64,000 bases of DNA from Segatella copri DSM 18205 (GTDB lineage Bacteria > Bacteroidota > Bacteroidia > Bacteroidales > Bacteroidaceae). Shown here in pieces: positions 9,150 through 17,072 of the stretch. The position numbers and the translations under genes were made by a program. How positions within the stretch are numbered: the stretch's first letter is position 1; every line of letters starts with the position of its first letter. The notes below the pieces were generated by a model. That model worked only from the letters and a program-made list of their open reading frames with translations, had not been told where the DNA came from and made no database searches. The stretch is taken from positions 315,501 through 379,500 of the forward strand of contig NZ_CP102288.1 of the NCBI RefSeq assembly GCF_025151535.1, given 5' to 3'.

Positions 9150-9262
9150 TGGTACTGATGTTGTTTCTCTTTTCAGTTCACTATTCGCACAGTTCTCATT
9201 CTTCACAAAGTTCTCACAACTCACATAGTTCACACTCGTCTCACTATTCAAGTCGTTACTAA
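9149..9262 (+). CDS. 37-residue His-Xaa-Ser repeat peptide
   Basis: A small gene starting at the ATG that shares one base with the stop of the transglutaminase-like gene (TAATG). The product begins with a hydrophobic MVLMLFLFSV, which could insert in or cross the membrane. It then continues with eight exact triads of the form (H/Q)-(S/Y/N)-S (HYS, HSS, HSS, QSS, HNS, HSS, HSS, HYS) and ends SRY. The strict three-residue period and the codon variation among repeats (cac/cat, agt/tct/tca/tcg) argue for selection on the protein. His-Xaa-Ser repeats are known from HxsA proteins, which occur next to radical-SAM maturases. No maturase is in this window, but the operon start lies outside it. It could be a metal-binding peptide, a substrate of the preceding transglutaminase-like protein, or an unusual modified peptide. 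Confidence 0.6.
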   Translation: MVLMLFLFSVHYSHSSHSSQSSHNSHSSHSSHYSSRY

Positions 9263-9304
9263 GGATAGTGATTCGCAAGATTATTGCGAGTTGTAAAATA
9301 ATTT

Positions 9305-9342
9305 GGGAGGGGCGTGTTCGAATGCGCTCCTCCCTTAATATT
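9305..9342 (+). terminator. Terminator of the envelope-protein operon
   Basis: A GC-rich hairpin, GGGAGGGGCG paired with CGCTCCTCCC (one G-U pair), is followed by TTAATATTTT. It lies 42 bases after the stop of the His-Xaa-Ser peptide and marks the operon end. A smaller CGCAA/TTGCG hairpin precedes it at about 9273-9288. Confidence 0.7.
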
Positions 9343-9684
9343 TTATCTACTCAAGCCTTTCCTCTTCATAGGCTTCATTATCTTTGTTGCCTGTTGCAAG
9401 TATCTTCTTATCCATTCTATCTCATCTTCGTCCTTCTCACGTCCCCAGTCTTTGGTATCGCTGTCACCGCCACTTTGGCTTTCAGCGAAGTTGGTAGCCT
9501 CGTTGACGTAGCCGATGTACAGGTACATTGCACAATAGATAATTTTATCGCCATGATTGATAGAATCCATTGCAAAGCTACCGTCAAATAGGCTGCTGTC
9601 GTGAATGCTCGTCATACGTGGATAGATGTCTGCTATCTCTGCCAACGCCTTCATGCCAGCCTGTGCCCAAATCTTATTGATCAT
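9343..9684 (-). CDS. Hypothetical protein, possibly an N-terminally truncated relic
   Basis: An open frame of 113 codons whose product looks protein-like. It has a helical N terminus with MKALAEIADIYPRM, a hydrophobic segment IIYCAMYLYIGYV and an acidic region before a basic end KPMKRKGLSR. I do not recognise the family. The frame continues upstream of the only ATG for about 15 codons (including FCRKPQ) before a stop. This suggests the gene lost its 5' part, and no promoter is visible close upstream. It converges on the terminator of the envelope operon. It sits next to another apparent relic at 9781, so this short interval seems to be a scar of past rearrangement. Confidence 0.4.
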   Translation of the reverse strand: MINKIWAQAGMKALAEIADIYPRMTSIHDSSLFDGSFAMDSINHGDKIIYCAMYLYIGYVNEATNFAESQSGGDSDTKDWGREKDEDEIEWIRRYLQQATKIMKPMKRKGLSR

Positions 9685-9780
9685 CTGTGGCTTGCGGCAG
9701 AAATATAAACTAAATAATAGGAGATAAGATTATGGCATTAGCAATGTACCTTTGCACCATAATTTTAAATTATTCAAATT

Positions 9781-9872
9781 ATGGTACAAGGCAAGAAACA
9801 ATTAAACAGCAAACCAAAGTTTGCCGAGGTTGTAATCGGTGACAATGAGGCGAAGGAAATTGTTCTTTTCTC
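9781..9872 (+). pseudogene. Promoter and 5' end of a truncated gene
   Basis: A -7 element TACCTTTG at 9747-9754 precedes an AT-rich leader. An ATG with a plausible start of protein follows (MVQGKKQLNSKPKF, then AEVVIGDNEAKE). After roughly 28 codons the frame runs into the antisense of the gene at 9873-10616 and turns into low-quality Ser/Leu sequence. This fits a gene cut off by a deletion or rearrangement. The family is not recognised. Confidence 0.35.
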
Positions 9873-10616
9873 TTATTCTTCTGCCAGTTCTTTCATCGCA
9901 TCGTTTAATGTGTTGAAAAGAACGTTGATGTTTTCTTCTTCATTCTTGCATGCCTCCTTGAAGAGGGCAACAGGATCTTCGGTGCTGCTCTTGAGCGGAG
10001 TCTCGTTGAGTAGGATGTTGACATTGTTCAGCAACATGCCGTGAAGGGTAGGCATGTGGAGCTGGTGCTGTTCGCCCTCCTTGCTGCCACATTTCAGTCC
10101 GGCTGCGTATGCCTTTACGATGATGCGGACCAGGAGATGGATGGCCATCGGCTCGTCAGCAAGACTGATGAGAATGCCGTGGGTGTAATCGCGTACATGC
10201 TCTTCAAGTGTGGTAAACTTGCCTTGAAGAAGCCAGGTGAAGTTGCGCTTGTATTCTGACTCCATAGCCTTGTAAAGCTGGTTCGATTTGCAGGCTATGC
10301 GCAGGTAGTCGAGCATGGTTGGCTCAAAGGTCGGGTCAGCCTGTTTCATGCTGTCGAAGTTCTTCTTCATGCGCTCGTTGGCTTCCTCGGCAGTCTTGTA
10401 GTTGAGGCGTACGAGGATAGAGAACATGATGTCGAAGAAGTATTGGTTTACCTCGCCATAGTGCTCCAGCATCATTTGCTTGATCTGTTTCGGGTCGTTC
10501 TTCTTACTGAAGTCATTGCCTTCGATGGTAGCATCGATGATGCCACGTGCGTAGGCTTCGAAGAAACCTCTTACAAATGCAGCTACTGCCTGATAACTGT
10601 TGATTCTTTTGCTCAT
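9873..10616 (-). CDS. Conserved-looking hypothetical protein, helical, 247 aa
   Basis: The product has no signal peptide or membrane segment. It is almost entirely helical, with acidic and basic patches, and starts MSKRINSYQAVAAFVRGFFEAYARG. Ala/Met-rich helices are seen around MAIHLLVRIIVKAYAAGL. Cys occurs at a few dispersed places without a metal-binding pattern. Codon use is GC-richer than the operon to its left and matches the housekeeping genes to its right. It lies 48 bases downstream of the polysaccharide deacetylase gene on the same strand and may be cotranscribed with it. I recognise no family. A cytoplasmic scaffold or regulatory role is possible but not shown by the sequence. Confidence 0.65.
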   Translation of the reverse strand: MSKRINSYQAVAAFVRGFFEAYARGIIDATIEGNDFSKKNDPKQIKQMMLEHYGEVNQYFFDIMFSILVRLNYKTAEEANERMKKNFDSMKQADPTFEPTMLDYLRIACKSNQLYKAMESEYKRNFTWLLQGKFTTLEEHVRDYTHGILISLADEPMAIHLLVRIIVKAYAAGLKCGSKEGEQHQLHMPTLHGMLLNNVNILLNETPLKSSTEDPVALFKEACKNEEENINVLFNTLNDAMKELAEE

Positions 10617-10664
10617 TTCTTGTCTGTGTTTATTGGGCTGTTCCTGTTTGGGAATAACAGCTTC

Positions 10665-11276
10665 TTATTCAAAAGTCTTAAATTCATACCCCTGTTCCAT
10701 GAGCCATTCTATGGCCTGAGGGAGCGCTGTCTTCAGCTTTTCAATGCTCTTCAGCGAGTCGTGGAAGGTGATGATGCTGCCATTGCGGGCATATCGCTTC
10801 ACATTGTTCACCACATCTTCTGCCGTCATCCATTTGGAATAGTCGCGCGTCACCACGTCCCACATGATGACCTTGTAAGTGCGGTGCAGCCACCAATACT
10901 CACTTGGTCGCATCCAGCCGTGAGGTGGACGGAAGAGATGGGCATGGATGATATCGTTCGCCTTATTGGTGTTGAGCACGTAGGAGATGACACGGTGCTT
11001 GAAGGCACCGATATGATTGAATGTATGGTTGCCTACCTGATGACCCTCTGCCACAATCTGGTTGTAGAGGTCATGATGGCGCAATACATTCTCGCCTACC
11101 ATAAAGAAAGTAGCCTTGATATTGTACTTTCTCAGGGTCTCTAAGATGAATGGAGTTGACTCAGGAATCGGACCGTCATCAAATGTAAGATAGACAGAAT
11201 GGTCTTTCTTGTCCATTCTCCAGATGGCCTTTGGATATAACCATCTGAGCCATTTGGCTGGTTGCTCTATGAACAT
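10665..11276 (-). CDS. Polysaccharide deacetylase family protein (NodB homology domain)
   Basis: A compact carbohydrate esterase 4 domain of 203 residues, which is the usual size for a bare NodB domain. Motif 1 is LTFDDGP with the catalytic base Asp and the metal Asp. Motif 2 is GNHTFNH with two metal-binding His. Motif 3 is RPPHGWM, where canonical members have RPPYG. The last motif is IITFHDS with the catalytic His. Such enzymes remove N- or O-acetyl groups from peptidoglycan or other polysaccharides. No signal peptide is evident (MFIEQPAKWLRWLYP), so the location is uncertain; a membrane-associated amphipathic N terminus is possible. Its start is separated from the DUF2723 gene upstream by a strong terminator hairpin, so it probably has its own promoter. 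Confidence 0.85.
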   Translation of the reverse strand: MFIEQPAKWLRWLYPKAIWRMDKKDHSVYLTFDDGPIPESTPFILETLRKYNIKATFFMVGENVLRHHDLYNQIVAEGHQVGNHTFNHIGAFKHRVISYVLNTNKANDIIHAHLFRPPHGWMRPSEYWWLHRTYKVIMWDVVTRDYSKWMTAEDVVNNVKRYARNGSIITFHDSLKSIEKLKTALPQAIEWLMEQGYEFKTFE

Positions 11277-11303
11277 GGATAAAACAGGTTTATATGAATA
11301 ATG

Positions 11304-11340
11304 AAAAGTTTGGTGTCGTGTTTCGCGACACCAAACTTTT
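11304..11340 (-). terminator. Intrinsic terminator after the DUF2723 gene
   Basis: A long hairpin, AAAGTTTGGTGTCG paired with CGACACCAAACTTT around a seven-base loop. On the minus strand it is followed by TTTTCATTATT. It sits just past the stop of the DUF2723 gene and before the deacetylase start. Confidence 0.7.
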
Positions 11341-11349
11341 TTCTATTTT

Positions 11350-14300
11350 TTACTGATTGCCTTCCGGCATTCTGCCACCTCTGCCATGATAGAGACGGTA
11401 GAGGTTGTTGAGCTGCTTCTCATACTTCTGCTCCAACTGTGGACTCACCATTCCGGCAGCCTCGCAGATGCTCTGCATGATCATGATCTGACGGATGCAG
11501 TCGTGCTCTGCCTGGAGGAAACGGTCGTTTGGCAGCGAGAGATAGTAGTTGAGGTATTGTGAAGCATTCTTCCATACCGCTTCTATATATTCCTTACCCT
11601 TGGCTTTCTGACCGGTCATCAGCCAGCCGCGAGCCATATCCAAGCCACCGCTCATGTAGTCGAGCGTAACATTATAGGCAGGAATCTCGGTATCAGCCTT
11701 CTTCAGAATATTGATAGCCTTCTGTTTCTTGCCTTCGGCGATGAGCTGGAGGGCTGTCTGGGCGAGCAGGCGACGGTGGGTATAGCACATACGCATGGTT
11801 GTCTCGTCGATGTAGAGTCCCTTCTGCTTCAGGTTGCCGAACTTGAATCGGGTCATGATGTTGTGATAAGCCTTCTCTGTATCGAAGTTCTTGGCACCTG
11901 GCTTGTTGGTGGTGAACGGAGTGATACGGTTCACAAGTCCCTCCTGTACGAAGTTGTCGCCGAGGTTCATATAGTTCTCTTCGCCTACGGTGAGTGCTAC
12001 GTAGAGCGGACGGGTCCAGTTACACTGTGCCAGCATTTCGAGCATCATGAGGTCGCCCTTGTAGAGTGCGCTCTTGCCGGCAAGCGAGATGACCATCTTG
12101 TCTGGAATAGAATCTGATGCCATCATCATGCCGCTCTTCTTTACAGCCTCCTTGTCGATGGTGACATAGAGGGTGTCCGTAGGGATGAAGTGCATGTCAG
12201 GGTTCTTGCTGCGTACCCAGTTCTTCAGGATGTTCTTGAGCTCGAACGGTTCGTCACCAAACTGCTTTTTGGCGTTCTCAGGATCCTGCTTGTAGAAGTC
12301 GAGAATCTGCTTCTTTGCCTCAGGCTCAACAGATACATATTCGTTGGTACCTGAACAGAAGTCGAGACGTGGCCAGGTGATTGGCACAGATGGTGAGTTG
12401 TATGCAGGACGCATCATCTGATCGATATACCAGTCGGTCTGCAGGTAGCTCAGGTTACATACGCGGGCATCTGTTCCAACGCCTTCTACCTCCTGGTTGT
12501 ACCAGAGTGGGAAGGTATCGTTATCACCATTGGTAAAGATGATAGGGTTGCCCTTCTCCTGGAGTGACATCAGGTAGTTCTGACCGAAGTCACGGCAGGT
12601 GTAACGGTTTGAACGGTCGTGATCATCCCAGGTCTGTGATGCCATCTGGATAGGTACGAGAAGTGTGATGACTGCTACGATGGCTGTTACGGCAGTACCG
12701 CTGAGCTTCATCTTGCGCTTCAGAATGTCGATGATGGCGAGTACGCCGAGACCGCACCAGATAGCGTATGCATAGAATGAGCCGGCATAAGCATAGTCAC
12801 GCTCACGTGGCTGCATAGGTGTCTGATTCAGGTAGATGACGATGGCAAGACCTGTCATGAAGAACAGGAAGAATACAATCCAGAACTGCTGGATTCCGAT
12901 AGGGATGAGCACTTCCTCTTCCTTGCCGTTCTTCATTACCTTCTTCTTTCGGGTATACCAAGCCTGCCAGAAAAGTCCGATGAGACCGAGAATCAGCGGC
13001 ATGCAGTAGAATACATTGTGGCCCTTGTTCGCCTTCAGATCGTCTGGCAATTTGCTCTGGTCGCCATAGAGTGAATCATCAATGAATGAGAAACCGGTAA
13101 TCCAGTTTCCGTGCTCTGGCTCACCATTGCCCTGGATGTCGTTCTGACGGCCGGCAAAGTTCCACATGAAGTAGCGCCAGTACATGAAGTTGCACTGGTA
13201 AGAGAGGAAGAAGCGGATGTTGTCAAACTGTGACGGCATCTTCACCATCATACTCTCTCCGCAGCGGTCGTAAGGAATCTCTGTGCCTTCAACACCGCCC
13301 ATCCAGTCTTCGTATGCCTGGGCATGAGCCGAACTGTACATACGAGGGAAGAGCATGTTCTGGGCATAAATATACTTATTCTTGTGACTTACTACAAAGT
13401 AAGAGTCCTTCTCATCAGCCGAAGCCTTCTCCTTGCGCTGGTAAACCGGTGCGCCTTCTTTCATGACAGGCTTGCACATGTTGCCGTCTACTTCGAGGGC
13501 TACCTGTGATGTATAAGCCTGGCCATAGAACAGAGGGCGGTCGCCATACTGGTCGCGGCTCAGATAACTTCCCAGGGTAAAGATGTCCTCAGGAGAGTTC
13601 TGGTCCATAGGAGGGTTGGCAGAAGAGCGGATCACGATGAGTGCGTAGCTGGAATAACCAATCATCAGCATCAGCATGCAGAGCAAGGCTGTGTTCTTGA
13701 CGCGTGCTGAGATGAGCGGCAGGAGCTGCATCTTCTTCTTGGCGATGCCTGTAGATTCGTCAACGCCTGTTACTACTTCCTGCTTGCGCTTGTAGCCGAG
13801 TACGAACCAGAGGATAACCAGCACGATGATACCGGTGATGGCAGCTGTCCAGCCATATCCGTAGAATGGGATGCCGAGCATGCCGAAACCGAGAACGAAG
13901 GCGATATTCTGCTTCTTCTCGTTCCTCTCTGATGCATTACAGGTCTCGTAGATGCCCCAGATGACAGAGGCTACAAGACAGATGATGTATACGATTTCAC
14001 CGGTATTGAACGGACAGCCGAGGGTGTTGACAAAGAACAGCTCGAACCAGCCGCCTACGGTGATAATACCAGGAACCACACCATACAGTACGGCTACCAC
14101 TACGAGGAATGAAAGGAACAGCGCCAGGAGCGAGCCCTTGAGGTTGGCATGTGGCACCTTCTTGTAGTAATAAACCAATACGATGGCTGGGATACAGAGC
14201 AGGTTGAGCAGGTGGACACCGATACTCAAACCGGTCATATAGGCGATGAGCACAAGCCAACGGTCGCTATGAGGCTCGTCAGCATGGTCTTCCCACTTCA

Positions 14301-14784
14301 ATATCAGCCAGAATACCACAGCGGTAAAGGCAGAAGAGAACGCATAAACCTCACCCTCGACAGCAGAGAACCAGAAGGTATCGCTGAAGGTGTAGATGAG
14401 TGCGCCCACCATACCGGATGCCTCGATGGCAATCAGCTTGCTGGTGGTCAGTTCTTTCCAGTCGCTGATGACGAGTCGGCGAGCCAGGTGGGTGATGGTC
14501 CAGAAGAGGAACATGATACAGACGGCGCTCAGCAGGGCGCTCATCGTATTTACCATCTTGGCTACCTGGGTAGTGTCGCTGGCGAAATGTGTGAAGAAAT
14601 TGCCTAAAAGCATGAAGAATGGTGCCCCAGGTGGGTGACCGATCTCCTGCTTGTAAGCAGTCGTAATAAACTCAGGACAGTCCCAGAAACTGGCTGTCGG
14701 TTCAATTGTGGAACAATAAGTGAACGCCGCAATGATGAATGCGACCCATCCGAAGATATTGTCCACTAATCTGTACTGTTTCAT
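11350..14784 (-). CDS. DUF2723 membrane protein, protein O-mannosyltransferase-like glycosyltransferase
   Basis: An 1144-residue protein. Its first 200 residues carry the DUF2723 signature: FWDCPEFITTAYKQEIGHPPG, with an acidic pair in the first external loop as in PMT-type GT-C glycosyltransferases. About a dozen transmembrane segments follow through residue 700 or so. Next comes a large soluble domain with TNGDNDTFPLWYNQEVEGV and PITWPRLDF, then a helical TPR-like end (ALQLIAEGKKQKAINILKKA). In Bacteroidota this family is widespread and is linked to glycosylation of exported proteins. The exact donor and acceptor are not visible from sequence. The ATG at 14784 follows a 90-base leader from a TATCTTTG element at 14881. 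It is transcribed alone, ending at the hairpin downstream. Confidence 0.85.
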   Translation of the reverse strand: MKQYRLVDNIFGWVAFIIAAFTYCSTIEPTASFWDCPEFITTAYKQEIGHPPGAPFFMLLGNFFTHFASDTTQVAKMVNTMSALLSAVCIMFLFWTITHLARRLVISDWKELTTSKLIAIEASGMVGALIYTFSDTFWFSAVEGEVYAFSSAFTAVVFWLILKWEDHADEPHSDRWLVLIAYMTGLSIGVHLLNLLCIPAIVLVYYYKKVPHANLKGSLLALFLSFLVVVAVLYGVVPGIITVGGWFELFFVNTLGCPFNTGEIVYIICLVASVIWGIYETCNASERNEKKQNIAFVLGFGMLGIPFYGYGWTAAITGIIVLVILWFVLGYKRKQEVVTGVDESTGIAKKKMQLLPLISARVKNTALLCMLMLMIGYSSYALIVIRSSANPPMDQNSPEDIFTLGSYLSRDQYGDRPLFYGQAYTSQVALEVDGNMCKPVMKEGAPVYQRKEKASADEKDSYFVVSHKNKYIYAQNMLFPRMYSSAHAQAYEDWMGGVEGTEIPYDRCGESMMVKMPSQFDNIRFFLSYQCNFMYWRYFMWNFAGRQNDIQGNGEPEHGNWITGFSFIDDSLYGDQSKLPDDLKANKGHNVFYCMPLILGLIGLFWQAWYTRKKKVMKNGKEEEVLIPIGIQQFWIVFFLFFMTGLAIVIYLNQTPMQPRERDYAYAGSFYAYAIWCGLGVLAIIDILKRKMKLSGTAVTAIVAVITLLVPIQMASQTWDDHDRSNRYTCRDFGQNYLMSLQEKGNPIIFTNGDNDTFPLWYNQEVEGVGTDARVCNLSYLQTDWYIDQMMRPAYNSPSVPITWPRLDFCSGTNEYVSVEPEAKKQILDFYKQDPENAKKQFGDEPFELKNILKNWVRSKNPDMHFIPTDTLYVTIDKEAVKKSGMMMASDSIPDKMVISLAGKSALYKGDLMMLEMLAQCNWTRPLYVALTVGEENYMNLGDNFVQEGLVNRITPFTTNKPGAKNFDTEKAYHNIMTRFKFGNLKQKGLYIDETTMRMCYTHRRLLAQTALQLIAEGKKQKAINILKKADTEIPAYNVTLDYMSGGLDMARGWLMTGQKAKGKEYIEAVWKNASQYLNYYLSLPNDRFLQAEHDCIRQIMIMQSICEAAGMVSPQLEQKYEKQLNNLYRLYHGRGGRMPEGNQ

Positions 14785-14880
14785 TATTGTTTAAACTTTA
14801 ATGTATTATATTTCTTTCTGAATGCTTTCTCTGTTTCTGAATGCTTTCTCTGTGCCTTTCAAAAAGGCACATTCCAGTTG

Positions 14881-14888
14881 CAAAGATA
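14881..14888 (-). promoter_or_regulatory. -7 element for the DUF2723 gene
   Basis: CAAAGATA on the plus strand reads TATCTTTG on the minus strand, matching the Bacteroidota TAnnTTTG box. No good TTG lies 19-20 bases upstream. The leader between it and the start holds a tandem duplication of a 19-20 base unit (TTTCTGAATGCTTTCTCTG, about 14813-14852) and a small TGCCTTT/AAAGGCA hairpin. Confidence 0.5.
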
Positions 14889-14950
14889 ATAAAAAGATGA
14901 GATAATATGGATTTTTGCACCTGTTTTTTAGGCATTATTATATAATAAGC

Positions 14951-15652
14951 CTATACATTTAAGAAATGCTCTTCCAGTTTCTCTCTCGGCATATCTGCCG
15001 TATCGTGGTAGTGGAGATGATGATTTACGCAGGCGATGTGCTTTACGTTATTGAGCACTTCGGCTACATCATGGCTTACGATGATAATGGCGCACTCCCG
15101 GTTGATCTGTTCCAGCATCTCGTACATCTGCTTCTGGAAACGGCGGTCGATGTAGGTGTTGGGCTCATCCAGTATCACTACATCGGGTTTCGAAACAATG
15201 GCGCGGGCGAGGAGTACTCGCTGCAACTGTCCGCCGCTCAAGGCTGCGATATGACGGTCTTTCAACTCCGTGAGCTGCATCTGTTCCAGACAGTCGAGAA
15301 CCTGCTGGTGCTGTGCCTGGGTGTATCTCGAAAAGAGACTTTTGGTCTTGCTGAGTCCTGAGAGTACCACTTCATAAACGGAGATAGGGAACTGTTTGTC
15401 GAGATGGTTGTATTGGGGCAGATATCCCATACTGATTTCCCTTACTTCCTCCCCATCTTTATAAAAGCGGATGCTGCCGTCTGTGGGTTTCATCAGTCCC
15501 AGAATGAGGCGCATGAGGGTTGTCTTGCCACCACCGTTGGGACCGATGATGCCAAGATAATCGTCTTTGTAGACGGTGAGGTTGATATCGTGGAGCACCT
15601 CCTTGCCTTCGTAACCAGCCGAAAGATGCTCGATTTTTATGATTGGAGTCAT
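14951..15652 (-). CDS. Metal ABC transporter ATP-binding protein (ZnuC/MntB type)
   Basis: An ABC ATPase of 233 residues. It has Walker A GPNGGGKTT, Q-loop YLPQYNHLDKQFP, signature LSGGQLQRVLLAR, Walker B VVILDEP and the switch His in IVSHDV. The spacing and the YLPQ sequence are typical of zinc/manganese importers of the ZnuC family. I placed the start at MTPIIKIEHLS (15652) because an upstream in-frame ATG at 15679 would overlap the preceding gene and add a non-conserved leader. The gene follows the substrate-binding lipoprotein gene by 13 bases. The expected permease gene (znuB-like) is not next to it: the next gene is DUF2723, with an apparent promoter between. The permease must be elsewhere or missing. 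Confidence 0.85.
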   Translation of the reverse strand: MTPIIKIEHLSAGYEGKEVLHDINLTVYKDDYLGIIGPNGGGKTTLMRLILGLMKPTDGSIRFYKDGEEVREISMGYLPQYNHLDKQFPISVYEVVLSGLSKTKSLFSRYTQAQHQQVLDCLEQMQLTELKDRHIAALSGGQLQRVLLARAIVSKPDVVILDEPNTYIDRRFQKQMYEMLEQINRECAIIIVSHDVAEVLNNVKHIACVNHHLHYHDTADMPREKLEEHFLNV

Positions 15653-15665
15653 ATTATTGTAGTTT

Positions 15666-16571
15666 TTACTTCCCAACAACGATTTTCTTGCCTTGTACCG
15701 CTGCTGCCGCTTCCTGCATCGCCCAGTTCCAATCGCCTTGCAATGGGTTGATATTCATTGGCTTGGTGTGGCTTTCGTTGATGAAAGTTGTGGTGTTGCG
15801 GTTGGCAAATTCTGCTTGTATGAGGCAATATTTGATCTTCTCTTTTCTTGCTCTCTGGATGAGGCTCTTCAGCTGGGCGGCACTAGGCTCCCTGCCTTCT
15901 TCCTCTATGGCAAGCTGCTCCAGCTGGTAATCACGGGCAAAGTAGGTGAGGATAGGGTGATAGATCACAAACTTGCGTACCATCTCGGGATGATTCTTGA
16001 AACCCTCTCTGATGGTGCTGTCTCGCTTATCGATGATCTTCAGCAGCGACAGATAGTTCTTCTCAAAGAATGCCTTGTTTTCCGGTTCCAGTTGGCAGAG
16101 TGCCTTGAAGATGTTGCTGGAGATGATGCGGGCGTTTTTGCAACTCATCCATACATGCGGGTCGGTATTGCCGCCTGGTGTCTTGGCAGGCGTGATGCCT
16201 GTGGAGGTATCTATCACCTTCATGTCAGGAGCGTTGTCCTGCAGCTTCTTCATCCAGGTCTGTTCGAAACCGATGCTTCCCACTTTCAGATAGAGGGTAC
16301 TCCTGGAGAGTTCCATCATCTGCTGGGCATAAGGCTCGTAAGTTTCAGGATTGTTGCCGTTGGATACCATCACGTTGACATCCACCTTATCTCTGGCAAT
16401 CTTATCAACGAAAAACCTGTAGGGAGGGATGGTTACGGTAACTGTAGGTTTGCCATCGCTGTTGGCGACAGATTCCTTTCCGTTACTTTCTGCGGTGTTG
16501 CCTTTCTGCTGGCTGCCTTTACAGCCCGCGAAAACCACGCATAATATAATAAGGTATAAATACTTTCTCAT
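15666..16571 (-). CDS. Zinc/manganese ABC transporter substrate-binding lipoprotein (ZnuA-like)
   Basis: A lipobox FAGC (Cys17) is followed by a Ser/Asn/Gly-rich spacer, then a cluster A-I metal-binding fold: TVTIPPYRFFVDKIA, a NNPETYEP motif, DPHVWMS and VIYHPILTYFARDY. In ZnuA-type proteins the first ligand is the His of NPHxYEP. Here Glu76 stands in its place, while the His of DPHVW and of YHP remain. The usual His-rich loop is absent. This may change metal preference (Glu/His mixes favour manganese in some relatives) or be a lineage variant. The gene belongs to a run purD, membrane protein, YqaA-like, znuA-like, znuC-like on the minus strand. It lies 48 bases after the YqaA-like gene. Confidence 0.8.
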   Translation of the reverse strand: MRKYLYLIILCVVFAGCKGSQQKGNTAESNGKESVANSDGKPTVTVTIPPYRFFVDKIARDKVDVNVMVSNGNNPETYEPYAQQMMELSRSTLYLKVGSIGFEQTWMKKLQDNAPDMKVIDTSTGITPAKTPGGNTDPHVWMSCKNARIISSNIFKALCQLEPENKAFFEKNYLSLLKIIDKRDSTIREGFKNHPEMVRKFVIYHPILTYFARDYQLEQLAIEEEGREPSAAQLKSLIQRARKEKIKYCLIQAEFANRNTTTFINESHTKPMNINPLQGDWNWAMQEAAAAVQGKKIVVGK

Positions 16572-16619
16572 AAGCAGTCAATCTATATAAATCAATTCTT
16601 TGTTTTCTTTGCAGCTTGT

Positions 16620-17072
16620 TTAAAAGATAAAACTGAGTCCGTAAACCAGCAGTACATATCTCAACACCTTTCCGATGGTGATGCTGATGACAGAAATCAC
16701 GATGTTGGCTCTCGTCAGTCCCAAAACGATGGTGATGGCACTTCCCAACAGGGGCAGGAAGGCGAAGAATCCCATCCAGGCTCCTCTGTCGGCCATGAAG
16801 TTCTGAGCCTTGTCAAGACTCTCTTTCTTTACATGCAGATATTTCTCAATCCATTCCAGCTTGCCCATCCGTCCTACGCCATAGTTGAACATAGAACCGA
16901 GCACATTGCCGATGCTTCCATACAGTACGAGCTGGATAGGTTCCAGTCCGGCAGCCTGTAAGCCCGACATGACCACCTCGCTGCTGAAGGGAAAGAAACT
17001 GCCGGCAAGGAAGGCTGATACCAGCATGCCCCAGTAGCCCCAGCTCATTAAGAAATCTATAATCCAACTCAT
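16620..17072 (-). CDS. YqaA/DedA-like small membrane protein (VTT family)
   Basis: A protein of 150 residues with four to five hydrophobic segments. It has the YqaA-type N terminus MSWIIDFLMSWGYWGMLVSA and a re-entrant stretch with FFPFSSEVVMSG. A central GSIGNVLGSMFNYGVGRMG and an FFAFLPLLGSAITIVLG loop follow; these are the two conserved glycine-rich loops of the DedA/VTT fold. Relatives are proposed lipid scramblases or flippases, and DedA proteins help undecaprenyl phosphate recycling. YqaA-type proteins themselves are poorly studied. The start overlaps the stop of the upstream membrane protein gene by 4 bases, so the two are coupled. Confidence 0.75.
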   Translation of the reverse strand: MSWIIDFLMSWGYWGMLVSAFLAGSFFPFSSEVVMSGLQAAGLEPIQLVLYGSIGNVLGSMFNYGVGRMGKLEWIEKYLHVKKESLDKAQNFMADRGAWMGFFAFLPLLGSAITIVLGLTRANIVISVISITIGKVLRYVLLVYGLSFIF

